Shown here piece after piece: positions 24,491-32,788 of a stretch of 64,000 bases of DNA. Positions within the stretch are counted from its first letter, which is position 1. Each line of letters starts with the position of its first letter. A model generated the notes under the pieces. The model was not told where the DNA came from and did no database searches. It was given only the letters and a program-made list of their open reading frames with translations. A program made the position numbers and the translations under genes. Source of the DNA: Polaromonas sp. JS666 (GTDB lineage Bacteria > Pseudomonadota > Gammaproteobacteria > Burkholderiales > Burkholderiaceae_C); the NCBI RefSeq assembly GCF_900103405.1, contig NZ_FNHX01000004.1, positions 248,001-312,000 of the forward strand, given 5' to 3'.

Positions 24491-25246
24491 ATGAAACACC
24501 TCACCCTCCTCACAGGCGCATCGCGCGGCATGGGCCTGTCCATGGCACGGCAGTTGCTCTCCGCCGGCCACACGGTGCTTTGCATCTCCCGCACTTCGGT
24601 GCCCGACCTCGACGCGCATGCCAGGCATGTGGGCGCCACAGTGCTGCAATGGGAACATGACCTGGCCGACAGCGGCTCCCTGGCCGGCAAGCTCGAAAGC
24701 TGGCTCAAGGATTCGCAGGCGGAACAGGCCTGGGCCAGCGCCACGCTGATCAACAACGCGGGCGTGATCCCGCAGATCGCGCCGCTAAGCACCATAGGCG
24801 CCGACGACCTGGCGCGTGCGCTGCGTGTCGGGCTGGAAGCGCCCATGCAAATCACGGCCGCCTTCCTGCGCGCCACCGAAGACTGGAAAGCGCCGCGCAA
24901 AGTACTGAATATTTCGTCGGGACTGGGGCGCAGGGCCATGGCCTCGCAGGCCGCCTATTGCGCCGCCAAGGCCGGCATGGACCATTTCACGCGCAGCCTG
25001 GCGCTGGACGAGGCCTTGAAGCCCCAGGGCGCCAAGGTTTGCTCGCTGGCGCCGGGCGTCATCGACACCGGCATGCAGGAACAGCTGCGCGCGGCGCCGG
25101 CCGAGGCATTCCCCGACCGGGCTTCGTTTGTGGGCCTGAAGACCGGCGGCTCGCTGACCTCGCCGGATGATGCGGCGGCGCGCATCATTGCCTTCCTGGC
25201 CCGGCCCGACTTCGGGACAAATCCAGTAGCTGACGTCAGGGACTAA
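24491..25246 (+). CDS. short-chain dehydrogenase/reductase (SDR)
   Basis: 251 aa classical SDR. NAD(P) loop T-G-A-S-R-G-M-G at 8-15, N-N-A-G at 88-91, catalytic Ser142/143, Tyr156 and Lys160 (Y-C-A-A-K). Arg at 12 in the glycine loop suggests NADPH preference. The layout is close to sepiapterin-reductase-like SDRs such as YueD. Substrate unknown. Confidence 0.9.
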   Translation: MKHLTLLTGASRGMGLSMARQLLSAGHTVLCISRTSVPDLDAHARHVGATVLQWEHDLADSGSLAGKLESWLKDSQAEQAWASATLINNAGVIPQIAPLSTIGADDLARALRVGLEAPMQITAAFLRATEDWKAPRKVLNISSGLGRRAMASQAAYCAAKAGMDHFTRSLALDEALKPQGAKVCSLAPGVIDTGMQEQLRAAPAEAFPDRASFVGLKTGGSLTSPDDAAARIIAFLARPDFGTNPVADVRD

Positions 25247-25258
25247 GAGCCACCAGCA

Positions 25259-25343
25259 GGGGCCGCGGGTCCGGCTTCGCCGGCGCCAGGCGCCGCCCCC
25301 TTGAGGGGGGAACGGGCTACACGAAGTGAGCCCGGACGGGGGT
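25259..25343 (-). repeat. palindromic intergenic repeat, copy A
   Basis: Read on the minus strand it has CCCCCGTCCGGGCTC, a CTTCGTGTAG segment, a CCCCC/GGGGG hairpin, and a CCGGCGAAGCCGG hairpin, in the same order as copies B and C. Lies between the SDR stop and the PPK2 stop (convergent), so it may also terminate both. Confidence 0.65.
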
Positions 25344-25344
25344 G

Positions 25345-26286
25345 TTAGTAAATTTCCGGTACTACGATGTCTTGGGGGACAGGATTGCGCACGTAATCCT
25401 CGTGCCGCACCCGCTCCGGCAGCACAATGGCCGGGTGCTCGGTTTCCTGGTAGGGCATCTGCTGCAGCAGGTGGTGTATGCAGTTCAGGCGCGCCTTTTT
25501 CTTGTCCACGGCCTGCACCACCCACCAGGGGGCTTCGGGAATGTGGGTGCGCTCCAGCATGATTTCCTTGGCCTTGGTGTACTCCTCCCAGCGCCGGCGC
25601 GATTCGAGGTCCATGGGGCTGAGCTTCCATTGCTTGAGCGGGTCGTGGATGCGGCCCAGGAAGCGCAGGTGCTGCTCTTCGTCGGAGATGGAGAACCAGT
25701 ACTTGATCAGCTGTATGCCGGAGCGGCCCAGCATTTTTTCGAATTCGGGCACGGTGCGGAAAAACTCCTCGTACTGCTCGTCGGTGCAGAAGCCCATGAC
25801 GCGCTCCACGCCGGCGCGGTTGTACCAGCTTCGGTCGAACAGCACGATCTCGCCGGCCGCCGGCAGGTGCGACACATAACGCTGGAAATACCACTGCGTG
25901 CGCTCGCGGTCATTGGGGGCCGGCAACGCCGCCACGCGGCACACGCGCGGGTTGAGCCGCTGGGTGATGCGTTTGATGACGCCGCCCTTGCCGGCCGCAT
26001 CGCGACCTTCAAACAGGATGACCACCTTGTGGCCGGTGGCGACCACCCAGTCCTGCAGTTTCACCAGTTCGGCCTGCAGGCGGAACAGCTCGCGGAAATA
26101 CTGGCGGCGGTATTCCTTGTCCCTGGCCGCGTCCTTGGCGCTGCGGCCGCGGTCTTCGCCGATCAGTTCGTCCACGGTGCGGTCTTCGATCTCCATCTCC
26201 AGCTCTTCGTCGAGGCTGTCGAGCAGGTCATTGCGGATACGCCGCATCAACTCTTCGTCGCTTGAATTCAAGGGTCTCTCCCGCAA
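25345..26286 (-). CDS. ppk2: polyphosphate kinase 2
   Basis: 313 aa. Walker A G-R-D-A-A-G-K-G-G at 94-102, Walker B-type F-D-R-S-W-Y-N-R-A-G starting at Asp151, lid region R-I-H-D-P-L-K-Q-W-K-L-S, and W-Y-F-Q-R-Y in between match PPK2 enzymes that phosphorylate nucleotides with polyphosphate. The charged N-terminal extension of about 60 residues is common in class I members. Follows a YdcH-like and a UspA gene on the same strand, consistent with a stress/energy group. Confidence 0.93.
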   Translation of the reverse strand: MRERPLNSSDEELMRRIRNDLLDSLDEELEMEIEDRTVDELIGEDRGRSAKDAARDKEYRRQYFRELFRLQAELVKLQDWVVATGHKVVILFEGRDAAGKGGVIKRITQRLNPRVCRVAALPAPNDRERTQWYFQRYVSHLPAAGEIVLFDRSWYNRAGVERVMGFCTDEQYEEFFRTVPEFEKMLGRSGIQLIKYWFSISDEEQHLRFLGRIHDPLKQWKLSPMDLESRRRWEEYTKAKEIMLERTHIPEAPWWVVQAVDKKKARLNCIHHLLQQMPYQETEHPAIVLPERVRHEDYVRNPVPQDIVVPEIY

Positions 26287-26382
26287 AAACCGAAAACCGG
26301 CAACACGCCAGCGTAGCGGGCTTCCGTGGCAGTTTGATGAAAAGCCCTGAGGGCTTTGCGCGGAGCCCGCGAAGGGCCGACC

Positions 26383-26622
26383 TCAGGACTTCTTGAGAAT
26401 CTGGTAGATCTCGTCCTTGACCTTAAGCCGCCTTTTCTTGAGGTCTTCCAGCGCCTCGTCGGTGATAGCGCCCACGCCCTGCTCATAGCGGGCAATGGCG
26501 TGGTTGTCGGTGTCGTACTGGGTAAAGAGGCTGGCAAAGTGCGGATCGGACACCTTGAGGCTGCGCATTTTCTGCAGGTATTCCGGAAACTCGTGCGCCA
26601 GGTCGTGATTCAGCAAGTCCAT
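26383..26622 (-). CDS. YdcH-like DUF465 protein
   Basis: 79 aa from the ATG at 26622, which has an AAGGAG site eight bases upstream. Helical hairpin family: H-D-L-A-H-E-F-P-E-Y (5-14), F-x-x-L-F-x-x-Y-D, D-E-A-L-E-D-L-K-K-R-R-L-K-V-K-D-E-I-Y. Longer frame to 26847 is the antisense shadow of UspA. Small cytoplasmic protein, function unknown. Confidence 0.88.
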   Translation of the reverse strand: MDLLNHDLAHEFPEYLQKMRSLKVSDPHFASLFTQYDTDNHAIARYEQGVGAITDEALEDLKKRRLKVKDEIYQILKKS

Positions 26623-26683
26623 GGGAAGCTCCTTGTAGGGCCGGTGAATGCCGCGGGATTCTCTCGGTGAGGGAAGGAACAGC

Positions 26684-27121
26684 TTAGTCCCTAACCACCA
26701 GCACCGGCAAGTGGGCATGCGACAGCACCTGGGCCGTGACGCTGCCCAGCACCAGCTTTTCAAGGCCGCGCCGGCCGTGCGAGCCCATGACGATGAGGTC
26801 GGCGTTGACCGACTCGGCGGTGTCCAGGATGCCGCGGTAGATCGCATGGCCTTCGACGACCGAGCCGGTGGCCGCGATGCCCACGCCCTCGAAAGCCTGC
26901 TTGGCGGTCTTGATGGCCTCGTTGGCCTCGGCCGTGGCCGCGCCCAGGTACTCGGCCTGGCCGTAGGCGAAGTCGGTGCCCACCCCAGTGAAGGCGTAAG
27001 GGTCTATGACATAGATGATGGTCACCTCGGCCTTGAAGGCCTGCGCGATCGCCAGCGCGTTGCCTATGGCTTTTTGCGAGGTGGCCGAGCCATCCACCGG
27101 GACCAGAATGTGCTTGTACAT
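26684..27121 (-). CDS. universal stress protein UspA family
   Basis: 145 aa. N-terminal Y-K-H-I-L-V-P-V-D-G-S and the ATP-binding signature G-S-H-G-R-R-G-L-E-K-L-V-L-G-S-V-T near residues 118-134 (G-2X-G-9X-G-S/T) show an ATP-binding USP. An insertion (Y-A-F-T-G-V-G-T-D-F-A-Y-G-Q-A-E-Y-L) replaces the usual loop, as in several betaproteobacterial members. Upstream of ydcH-like and ppk2 genes, probably co-expressed. Confidence 0.92.
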   Translation of the reverse strand: MYKHILVPVDGSATSQKAIGNALAIAQAFKAEVTIIYVIDPYAFTGVGTDFAYGQAEYLGAATAEANEAIKTAKQAFEGVGIAATGSVVEGHAIYRGILDTAESVNADLIVMGSHGRRGLEKLVLGSVTAQVLSHAHLPVLVVRD

Positions 27122-27186
27122 GATGGAATCTCCTTGATGCTGGAAAGATTCTCAGGCAGCGGCCCCTCCCGGGTCAATGCCGGCCC

Positions 27187-27209
27187 GGCCGGCCCCTGAA
27201 AGGCCGGCC
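27187..27209. other. perfect hairpin GGCCGGCC x2 between Bug gene and uspA
   Basis: Two GGCCGGCC arms with a 7-base loop, downstream of the Bug receptor stop and upstream of the uspA start on the same strand. No T run on the minus strand, so it is a possible weak terminator or RNA-stabilising stem. Confidence 0.4.
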
Positions 27210-27279
27210 TTGCATCATTTATAGATCAGGGCACCCGCGGGCGCCGTCAGACAAGGCGCCGAAAACCGGCGGCCCCGGC

Positions 27280-28254
27280 TTACTCGGCCTTGATGTTGGC
27301 CGACTTGGCCAGCTGCGCGTAACGCGCGAGGTCGGTCTTGATGAGCTTGGACAATGCCGCGCCGTTGCCCGACAGCGGTTCGACACCGGCGCCCGAGAGG
27401 TTTTCCCTCACGGCGGGTTCGGCCAGCACTTTTTGCACGTCGGTGTAGATTTTGGCGACCACTTCGGGTTTCATCTTGGCCGGGCCCATGAGCGCGTACC
27501 AGATGGAAAAATCCAGCGGCTTGAGGCCCTGCTCCTCAAACGTGGGTACTTGCGGCATCAGCTGGTAGCGTGTGGCGGTCGACACGCCGATGGCATTGAG
27601 CTTGCCGGTCTTGAGGTGCGGCGCGGCGAGGTTGGCGCTCAGGATGGCCAGTTGCACCTGGCCGCCCACCACATCGGTCAGGGCCGGGGCGCAACCCTTG
27701 TAGCCCACGTTGGTGGCGGCAACGCCGGACTTCTGCTTGACCAACTCCATCACAAAATGCTGGGGCGTGCCGACACCGCAGGAACCGTAGCTCAGCCCCG
27801 TCGGGTTGGCCTTGGAATAGGCGACCAGCTCCTTGAGGTTGGTGATGTTGGTGCTCTGGTGCGACACCAGCGCGATCGGCGTGAGGCCCAGCAGCATGAT
27901 GGGCGTCAGGTCTTTTTCGGGGTCGTAGTTGAGCTTGCCGTTGACGGCCGGGTTGACCACCATGGTGCTGTTCTGCAGCAGCAGCGTGTAGCCGTCCGGC
28001 GGCGCGTGCACCACGGCCTCGGTGCCTATGTTGCCGGAGGCGCCCGCGCGGTTGTCCACCGCGACGCCCTGCCCCCACATGGCCTGCAGGCGCGCGCCTA
28101 TCTGCCGCGCCAGGATGTCGGAGCCGCCGCCCGTGCCGTAGGGCACGATGACGCGCACGGCGCGCGACGGGTAGTCCTGCGCCAGGGCCTGGCCGGCGCC
28201 CAGGCAGCTCAGGGACATCAGGGCGGCCAGCGCCAGCAGTCGGGGAAATTTCAT
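27280..28254 (-). CDS. Bug-family periplasmic solute receptor (TctC type)
   Basis: 324 aa with a cleavable signal peptide (M-K-F-P-R-L-L-A-L-A-A-L-M-S ... A-L-A). Mature start D-Y-P-S-R-A-V-R-V-I-V-P-Y-G-T-G-G-G-S-D, the G-N-I-G-T-E-A-V-x-x-A-P-x-D-G-Y-T-L segment and Y-G-S-C-G-V-G-T are diagnostic of Bug receptors, which bind carboxylates or related small acids. No TctA/TctB membrane genes are near. It follows the class II aldolase gene by 44 bases, so its ligand may be that enzyme's substrate. Confidence 0.92.
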   Translation of the reverse strand: MKFPRLLALAALMSLSCLGAGQALAQDYPSRAVRVIVPYGTGGGSDILARQIGARLQAMWGQGVAVDNRAGASGNIGTEAVVHAPPDGYTLLLQNSTMVVNPAVNGKLNYDPEKDLTPIMLLGLTPIALVSHQSTNITNLKELVAYSKANPTGLSYGSCGVGTPQHFVMELVKQKSGVAATNVGYKGCAPALTDVVGGQVQLAILSANLAAPHLKTGKLNAIGVSTATRYQLMPQVPTFEEQGLKPLDFSIWYALMGPAKMKPEVVAKIYTDVQKVLAEPAVRENLSGAGVEPLSGNGAALSKLIKTDLARYAQLAKSANIKAE

Positions 28255-28298
28255 GGTGTGCCTTTTCGGTTGCGAGTGATGTTGCGGTAAAGAAAGGA

Positions 28299-29015
28299 CT
28301 ACTCAACGGCCCCGACGGCCCGGCTCCACAATTCCCAGGGACGCATGACCTGGCCCTCGTTGGTGTTCATGGCTTTGTCGGCTTCTTCGGGCGTCAGGAA
28401 TTCAATCGGTCCCAGCGCGCTGGCGCTGAGCTGCAGCTTGGCGTTTTCTTCGGCGTAGACAGCGCGGTAGACCGCGCGCTCCAGCGAGGGCGCCACCACG
28501 GTGGAGCCGTGGCCGCGCATCAGCACGCAGCTATGCTGGCCCAGCGCCTTGGCCAGGTCCTTGCCCAGGCCCATGTCGCGGATCAGCAGGTCGGTGTTGC
28601 CGTTGGACTCGCGGATTTCATACAGCGACGAGCCGCTGCCCAGGAAGCCACTCATGTGGAAGATGGGACGCAGGCGCTGGCCGGTCACGCCAAAGGGAAT
28701 CACGCTGGGCGAATGGCTGTGCACCACGGCCATGACGTCGGGCCGGGCGCGGTAGATTTCGCCGTGGATAAACCGCTCGAGGTAGGAACGCAGCGTGGAC
28801 GGGACCACCAGGTCGCCGTTGAGGTCATACACCAGGATGTCGGCTTTTTTGACCAGGCCGGGCGCACGGTTGCATGAAAGCAGGAAGTGCTCCGGCGACT
28901 TGTCATGGCGCACGCTCACATGGCCGAAGCCGTCCACCACGCCCTGGCCGTAGAGGATGCGGTTGGCGACCACAAGTTTTTCGACGAGCGCGGGATCGGG
29001 AGCGGAAAGCGTCAT
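28299..29015 (-). CDS. class II aldolase/adducin family protein
   Basis: 238 aa. Zinc ligands H-S-H in V-V-H-S-H-S-P-S-V-I-P-F (about residue 100) and the third His in R-G-H-G-S-T-V-V; N-terminal A-N-R-I-L-Y-G-Q-G-V-V-D-G-F-G-H-V-S-V-R is family-specific. Probably a fuculose-phosphate-aldolase-like lyase or decarboxylase acting on a hydroxy-acid. First gene of a two-gene unit with the Bug receptor. An AT-rich stretch at 29056-29090 upstream (CATACATACTACAT) should hold its promoter. Confidence 0.88.
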   Translation of the reverse strand: MTLSAPDPALVEKLVVANRILYGQGVVDGFGHVSVRHDKSPEHFLLSCNRAPGLVKKADILVYDLNGDLVVPSTLRSYLERFIHGEIYRARPDVMAVVHSHSPSVIPFGVTGQRLRPIFHMSGFLGSGSSLYEIRESNGNTDLLIRDMGLGKDLAKALGQHSCVLMRGHGSTVVAPSLERAVYRAVYAEENAKLQLSASALGPIEFLTPEEADKAMNTNEGQVMRPWELWSRAVGAVE

Positions 29016-29173
29016 GGAGTCTCCTTATCAGCAGCGGCCGGGGAGGCCGCCTTTAATAAGCATACATACTACATTCAGAACGTTCCAGGCAAATGGCGGA
29101 GAACAAAGGGTAAACCCGGTCTCCTCCATGAATCGCCGGCATCCCGGCTGTGGCTGCGCCTAAGAACAGGTTC

Positions 29174-29455
29174 TCAAGGCTCGATCTTGACGCCCTTCCA
29201 GAAGGCGACATGGCCCTTGATGTTCTCGGCCTCGGGCTTGGGATCGGGGTAATACCAGGCGGCGTCGGTATTCATCTCGCCATTGACCAGCAGCGAGTAA
29301 TAGCTGGCCTGGCCTTTCCAGGAGCACATGGTGTGGTGGTTGCTGAAGGTGATGTAGTCGCGGTTGAGCGAGCTCTCGGGGAAGTAGTGGTTGCCTTCCA
29401 CCACCACGGTGTCGTCGCTTTGCGCAATCACTGCGCCGTTCCAGATGGCTTTCAT
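29174..29455 (-). CDS. DUF427 domain protein
   Basis: 93 aa from the ATG at 29455. The whole protein is one DUF427 domain: M-K-A-I-W-N-G-A-V-I-A-Q-S-D-D-T-V-V-V-E-G-N-H-Y-F-P, T-x-C-x-W-K-G-x-A-x-Y-Y, and C-terminal V-A-F-W-K-G-V. Beta-rich small cytoplasmic fold of unknown biochemical role. Single gene. Confidence 0.9.
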   Translation of the reverse strand: MKAIWNGAVIAQSDDTVVVEGNHYFPESSLNRDYITFSNHHTMCSWKGQASYYSLLVNGEMNTDAAWYYPDPKPEAENIKGHVAFWKGVKIEP

Positions 29456-29558
29456 GGGAATGTCTTTCTGCGGATGCGGGTCGGGGTCAACAGGGCCCAA
29501 TGCTACGCTCCCCGCGGCAGGCTTGCGAACCCGGGGGCTTATTCCTGCCGGCGCGCAG

Positions 29559-29588
29559 AAAAAAGCCGGTGGCAGGCACCGGCTTTTT
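29559..29588. terminator. bidirectional rho-independent terminator
   Basis: Stem AAAAAGCCGGTG / CACCGGCTTTTT with a GCAGG loop. On the minus strand it follows the stop of the His-rich envelope protein (29616). Confidence 0.85.
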
Positions 29589-29615
29589 CAGCGGAGGCCG
29601 GAGAAGACCCGGCCC

Positions 29616-30002
29616 TCAGTCGTGTCCGTGCTTATGCTTGTGCTTCTTGTGCTTGCCGCGCTCATAGTCCTCATCGCCCTGGACTCTCACAAAATACACC
29701 GGCTGGCCGCAGGCGTTGTACTTCGCGCAGTGCTTGGACCACTTCTTCGCATGGCCGGGAGGCACATGCAGGTACAGGGGCGGCTGCTGCACCACCACCG
29801 CCGGGCGCTGGATGATGACGGGCTGCGCGTAAATCACGGGTGGCGGCGGTGCGTTGCCGATTTCAATACGGCCGTAAACGCCGGGCGACAACGCGCCTTC
29901 GACCGTGGCGGTCGCATAAGGGCCGGTAGCCATGGCCGCGCCGCCCGACAAGGCCGCAGCCAGGGCAAAGCCGGCCATCAGGAGTGGTTTGAGTGTTTTC
30001 AT
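29616..30002 (-). CDS. exported protein with Pro-rich middle and His/Lys-rich tail
   Basis: 128 aa from the ATG at 30002. A clear signal peptide (K-T-L-K-P-L-L-M-A-G-F-A-L-A-A-A, cleavage near A-M-A), a Pro-rich segment (N-A-P-P-P-P-V-I-Y-A-Q-P-V-I-I), two Cys, and a C-terminus H-K-K-H-K-H-K-H-G-H-D able to bind metal ions. Resembles small periplasmic/outer-envelope proteins common in Burkholderiales. Function unknown. Confidence 0.8.
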   Translation of the reverse strand: MKTLKPLLMAGFALAAALSGGAAMATGPYATATVEGALSPGVYGRIEIGNAPPPPVIYAQPVIIQRPAVVVQQPPLYLHVPPGHAKKWSKHCAKYNACGQPVYFVRVQGDEDYERGKHKKHKHKHGHD

Positions 30003-30062
30003 GGGGATCTCTTTCATTTTGTGATGGACAGGTCGTGAACGAAGCCACGCTCAATCCAGCAT

Positions 30063-30150
30063 GAGCCGCGGGACTGGCTTTGCCAGACCGCAGGCGGGCG
30101 GCCCCGAGGGGCTGGAGCCTGCGGCTCCAAAGCTGCTTGAGCAGCTTTGG
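30063..30150 (-). repeat. diverged palindromic intergenic repeat, copy D, plus hairpin
   Basis: CTGGC-TTT-GCCAG, a CGGCCCC/GGGGC stem and GCCGCGG follow the order of copies A-C with many changes. It ends in an extra perfect hairpin CCAAAGCTGC-TTGA-GCAGCTTTGG at 30127-30150. The 236-base gap (30003-30238) holds no gene that I can see. Confidence 0.45.
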
Positions 30151-30238
30151 ACAGGCGACAGAGGCGAAGCGTCTCGCGAGCCGCGGCCTGCAAGGCCTCG
30201 CGAACCACACGCAGTGGGGAGCGTGGGAGCTCTATTTT

Positions 30239-30883
30239 TTAGGCGAGGCGAAGGTTTTTGCCTTCAACAATCACCTTGGCGCCCACAGCCACGGCGCTGG
30301 ACAGCTCCATGTTGCGCACCGAGCCGTCATCCATGCGCACGCGCACTTCATACACGGTGACTTTCTTCATGTTCTTTTCAATCTGGTTGCCGGCAAAAGC
30401 ACCGCCGGCCACGCCGAGCACGGTCATGGCCGTCTTGCCGTTGCCGCCGCCCATCTGGTTGCCCAGCAGGCCGCCGACCACGCCACCGGCGACGGTGCCC
30501 AGGCCTATGGTGGTGTTGCCGACGTCAACGCCGTTGACCTTGCCCTGGCGCTGTACCGGCGTCACAGCTTCGACCGTGCCGCAAGCCGCACAGACATTGG
30601 CGCGCGGCGAAGCCTGGGCCACCACGGTGGGGGTGGTGTGCGGCTTGGCGGCTTGTGGTTTGGAGCCGTCCGCTGCGAGCTTGGCGGTCTTGGCGGGTTC
30701 AGTGGCGGGGGCATAGGCCGAAACGCCGGGTTGCGCGTCGGAGCGGTTGACGACCAGCGCCGCGGCCAGCGCCATGACGGTCACGCCGAGCACGGCGACG
30801 ATGGCGACCAGGGCCTTGCTGTGCTGCAGGCGCTGGGCAAAGCCCGGTTGGGAAGCGGGAACAACTTGGTTTTGGGTATCCAT
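30239..30883 (-). CDS. glycine-zipper 2TM envelope protein (SlyB/17-kDa antigen type)
   Basis: 214 aa from the ATG at 30883, preceded by AAAGGAG. One membrane anchor (A-L-V-A-I-V-A-V-L-G-V-T-V-M-A-L-A-A-A-L-V-V, about 24-45), a Pro/Ala linker, a C-A-A-C-G-T motif, then the glycine zipper T-V-A-G-G-V-V-G-G-L-L-G-N-Q-M-G-G-G-N and a C-terminal beta domain with Y-E-V-R-V-R-M-D-D-G. Envelope-integrity family; not a lipoprotein here because it lacks a lipobox. Confidence 0.85.
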   Translation of the reverse strand: MDTQNQVVPASQPGFAQRLQHSKALVAIVAVLGVTVMALAAALVVNRSDAQPGVSAYAPATEPAKTAKLAADGSKPQAAKPHTTPTVVAQASPRANVCAACGTVEAVTPVQRQGKVNGVDVGNTTIGLGTVAGGVVGGLLGNQMGGGNGKTAMTVLGVAGGAFAGNQIEKNMKKVTVYEVRVRMDDGSVRNMELSSAVAVGAKVIVEGKNLRLA

Positions 30884-31064
30884 GGTGGAACTCCTTTGTA
30901 GGGGGAGTCCCAGTTGTAACCACGCTCCTGGATACATCCTGTAGGACGAAGTGACATTCGTAAGGAAAGCTTTCCGCATCCTGCTGAAAACGTGCGTTTA
31001 TGCGCACATTGGCCGGCCTTTATTCCGCCCTCACAAAGCCTTGACCTGCGCTTTACACGCCGGT

Positions 31065-31619
31065 TTAGACGCCTCCGTGGGGATGGGTCGGGTCCACCCA
31101 GAGCACGGTGTCGGGCTTCTCGACGGGTTCGATCTCCAGGTTGACGGCCACCGCCTCGCCGTCGCTGCGGCACAGCACGCACTCCAGCACCTCGGTCGGG
31201 CTGGCGTTGATTTCCTGGTGCGGCACATAGGGCGGCACGTAAATAAAGTCGCCCGGGCCCGCCTCGGCAGTGAACTCCAGGCGCTCGCCCCAGCGCATGC
31301 GGGCCTTTCCGCGTATCACGTAGATCACGCTTTCAAGATGGCCATGGTGGTGGGCGCCGGTCTTGGCGTCGGCGTGGATGGTGACGGTGCCGGCCCACAG
31401 CTTTTGCGCGCCCACGCGGGCGAAGTTGATGGCGGCGCGCCTGTCCATGCCGGGTGTCTGCGCGGTGTTGCTGTCGAGCTGGTTGCCGGCGATCACGCGC
31501 ACGCCGTCATGTTTCCACGGCGGGTCGGCTTGGCCCTGGGCGTGGGGATGGGTGTGCCCGGGGCCGTGGGAATGGTCGTGGTCGTGCGGGTGGTGCGGCA
31601 GCGTGGGGTCGGTACTCAT
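31065..31619 (-). CDS. cupin protein with His-rich N-terminus
   Basis: 184 aa from the ATG at 31619. The N-terminal tail (residues about 5-30) has some ten His in H-H-P-H-D-H-D-H-S-H-G-P-G-H-T-H-P-H, as in metal chaperones. The cupin domain has motif 1 H-H-H-G-H-L-E-S-V-I-Y-V-I-R-G and motif 2 G-D-F-I-Y-V-P-P-Y-V-P-H. Follows the DUF2855 gene by 28 bases, so likely co-transcribed. Could be a metal-dependent dioxygenase or isomerase; substrate unknown. Confidence 0.85.
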   Translation of the reverse strand: MSTDPTLPHHPHDHDHSHGPGHTHPHAQGQADPPWKHDGVRVIAGNQLDSNTAQTPGMDRRAAINFARVGAQKLWAGTVTIHADAKTGAHHHGHLESVIYVIRGKARMRWGERLEFTAEAGPGDFIYVPPYVPHQEINASPTEVLECVLCRSDGEAVAVNLEIEPVEKPDTVLWVDPTHPHGGV

Positions 31620-31647
31620 GCCGCCAGCGTACACCAGCGCCCAGCAT

Positions 31648-32751
31648 TCAGTCCAGCACCACCACGTGTCCTTCCAGCGGGTCCATGCGCCCGCCGTGCA
31701 TGTCGTCGATCAAGGCTTGCGCGGCCTCAAACCCGCGGTGCTCGCGCACCTGCATCCAGGGATCCCGCGTATCGCTGACGCGGCGGATAAAAGCCAGCTG
31801 CGCTTCGTTAAAGCGCTGGTTGACCACAGCATGGCCCCAGTCGGCGTTGCGTTTGCGTATTTGCACCGGCGCGAAATAAAACTTCGGCTCGGGACCCGGC
31901 ATGTCCAGCGGACGCAGGAACTGCGTGTTCTGCGCCGAACCCGCATAACAGTCGTAGACCAGCGAATCGCCGAAATGCGTGTGCACCGCCATGCGCAGCC
32001 CCTCGTCGCCCGAAAAATCCACATACAGCGTCGGCGTGCCACGGTCCTGCTTGGGCAACTCCTCATAACTTGCCACTTCGCCATAGCAGCCCAGCGCCTC
32101 GACAAACCTCTTGTTGCGCGCCGAGGTCAGCGCAATCCGTCTGACCTGCGCAAAGGCCTCCAGGCAAAAAGCCGTGCCGTAGGCGGTCTTGCTCGATGCG
32201 CTGGAAAACACCAGCTGCCGCGCGCCGAAAAACGCGTTGTCCTGCAAAAAATCCGCCAGCATGAAGGAGGTGATGAACAGCGGGCGCACCAGCATCTGGT
32301 AGTTTTCGTCCTCGGCGCGGTAAGCGGCGTCGGCGCTGCAGCGCATGTACTGGTTGTAGGCCGAGGTCAGGGCCTTGCGGTGGGCGGCGCCGTCGTAAAA
32401 GCCGCGCTGCGTGACGCGCTCGGGCCGCACGCGCAAATGGCTGGCAAGCGGAAAGTAGCCGTAAAAGCGCTCGCCCACTTGCACACCCGGCACGCTGGAG
32501 CTTTCCACGTCGGCAAAGCCCCACACCGGCATATGGCCCCAGTCCGCCTCGCCGGTCGGGAAAAAATCCCAGTACTGCATGGCGTCGCCAAAAGCCGCAT
32601 AGGTGATGTTGTTGGTGGTCACGGCCACGCGGCGGATTTTCAGGACGGCTTCGCCCGGGGTGTCGCCAGCGGGCTGTTGTTGATCCACCCGGGTGTGATT
32701 CAATGCATTTTTGCGCGTGAGCAGCCGCGTCAGCAGGGCGGGATTGTTCAT
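31648..32751 (-). CDS. DUF2855 family protein
   Basis: 367 aa from the ATG at 32751. Family features: T-N-N-I-T-Y-A-A-F-G-D-A-M-x-Y-W-D-F-F-P (about 50-69), W-G-x-M-P-V-W-G-F-A-D-V, and a Rossmann-like stretch V-F-S-S-A-S-S-K-T-A-Y-G-T-A-F. The layout recalls zinc-independent MDR-type reductases, but the family is uncharacterised. Divergent from a TetR gene with only 37 bases between, and upstream of the cupin gene. Confidence 0.9.
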   Translation of the reverse strand: MNNPALLTRLLTRKNALNHTRVDQQQPAGDTPGEAVLKIRRVAVTTNNITYAAFGDAMQYWDFFPTGEADWGHMPVWGFADVESSSVPGVQVGERFYGYFPLASHLRVRPERVTQRGFYDGAAHRKALTSAYNQYMRCSADAAYRAEDENYQMLVRPLFITSFMLADFLQDNAFFGARQLVFSSASSKTAYGTAFCLEAFAQVRRIALTSARNKRFVEALGCYGEVASYEELPKQDRGTPTLYVDFSGDEGLRMAVHTHFGDSLVYDCYAGSAQNTQFLRPLDMPGPEPKFYFAPVQIRKRNADWGHAVVNQRFNEAQLAFIRRVSDTRDPWMQVREHRGFEAAQALIDDMHGGRMDPLEGHVVVLD

Positions 32752-32788
32752 GGTGCCTCTTTCGTCCTTGATCGGTGAGTGATGACCA

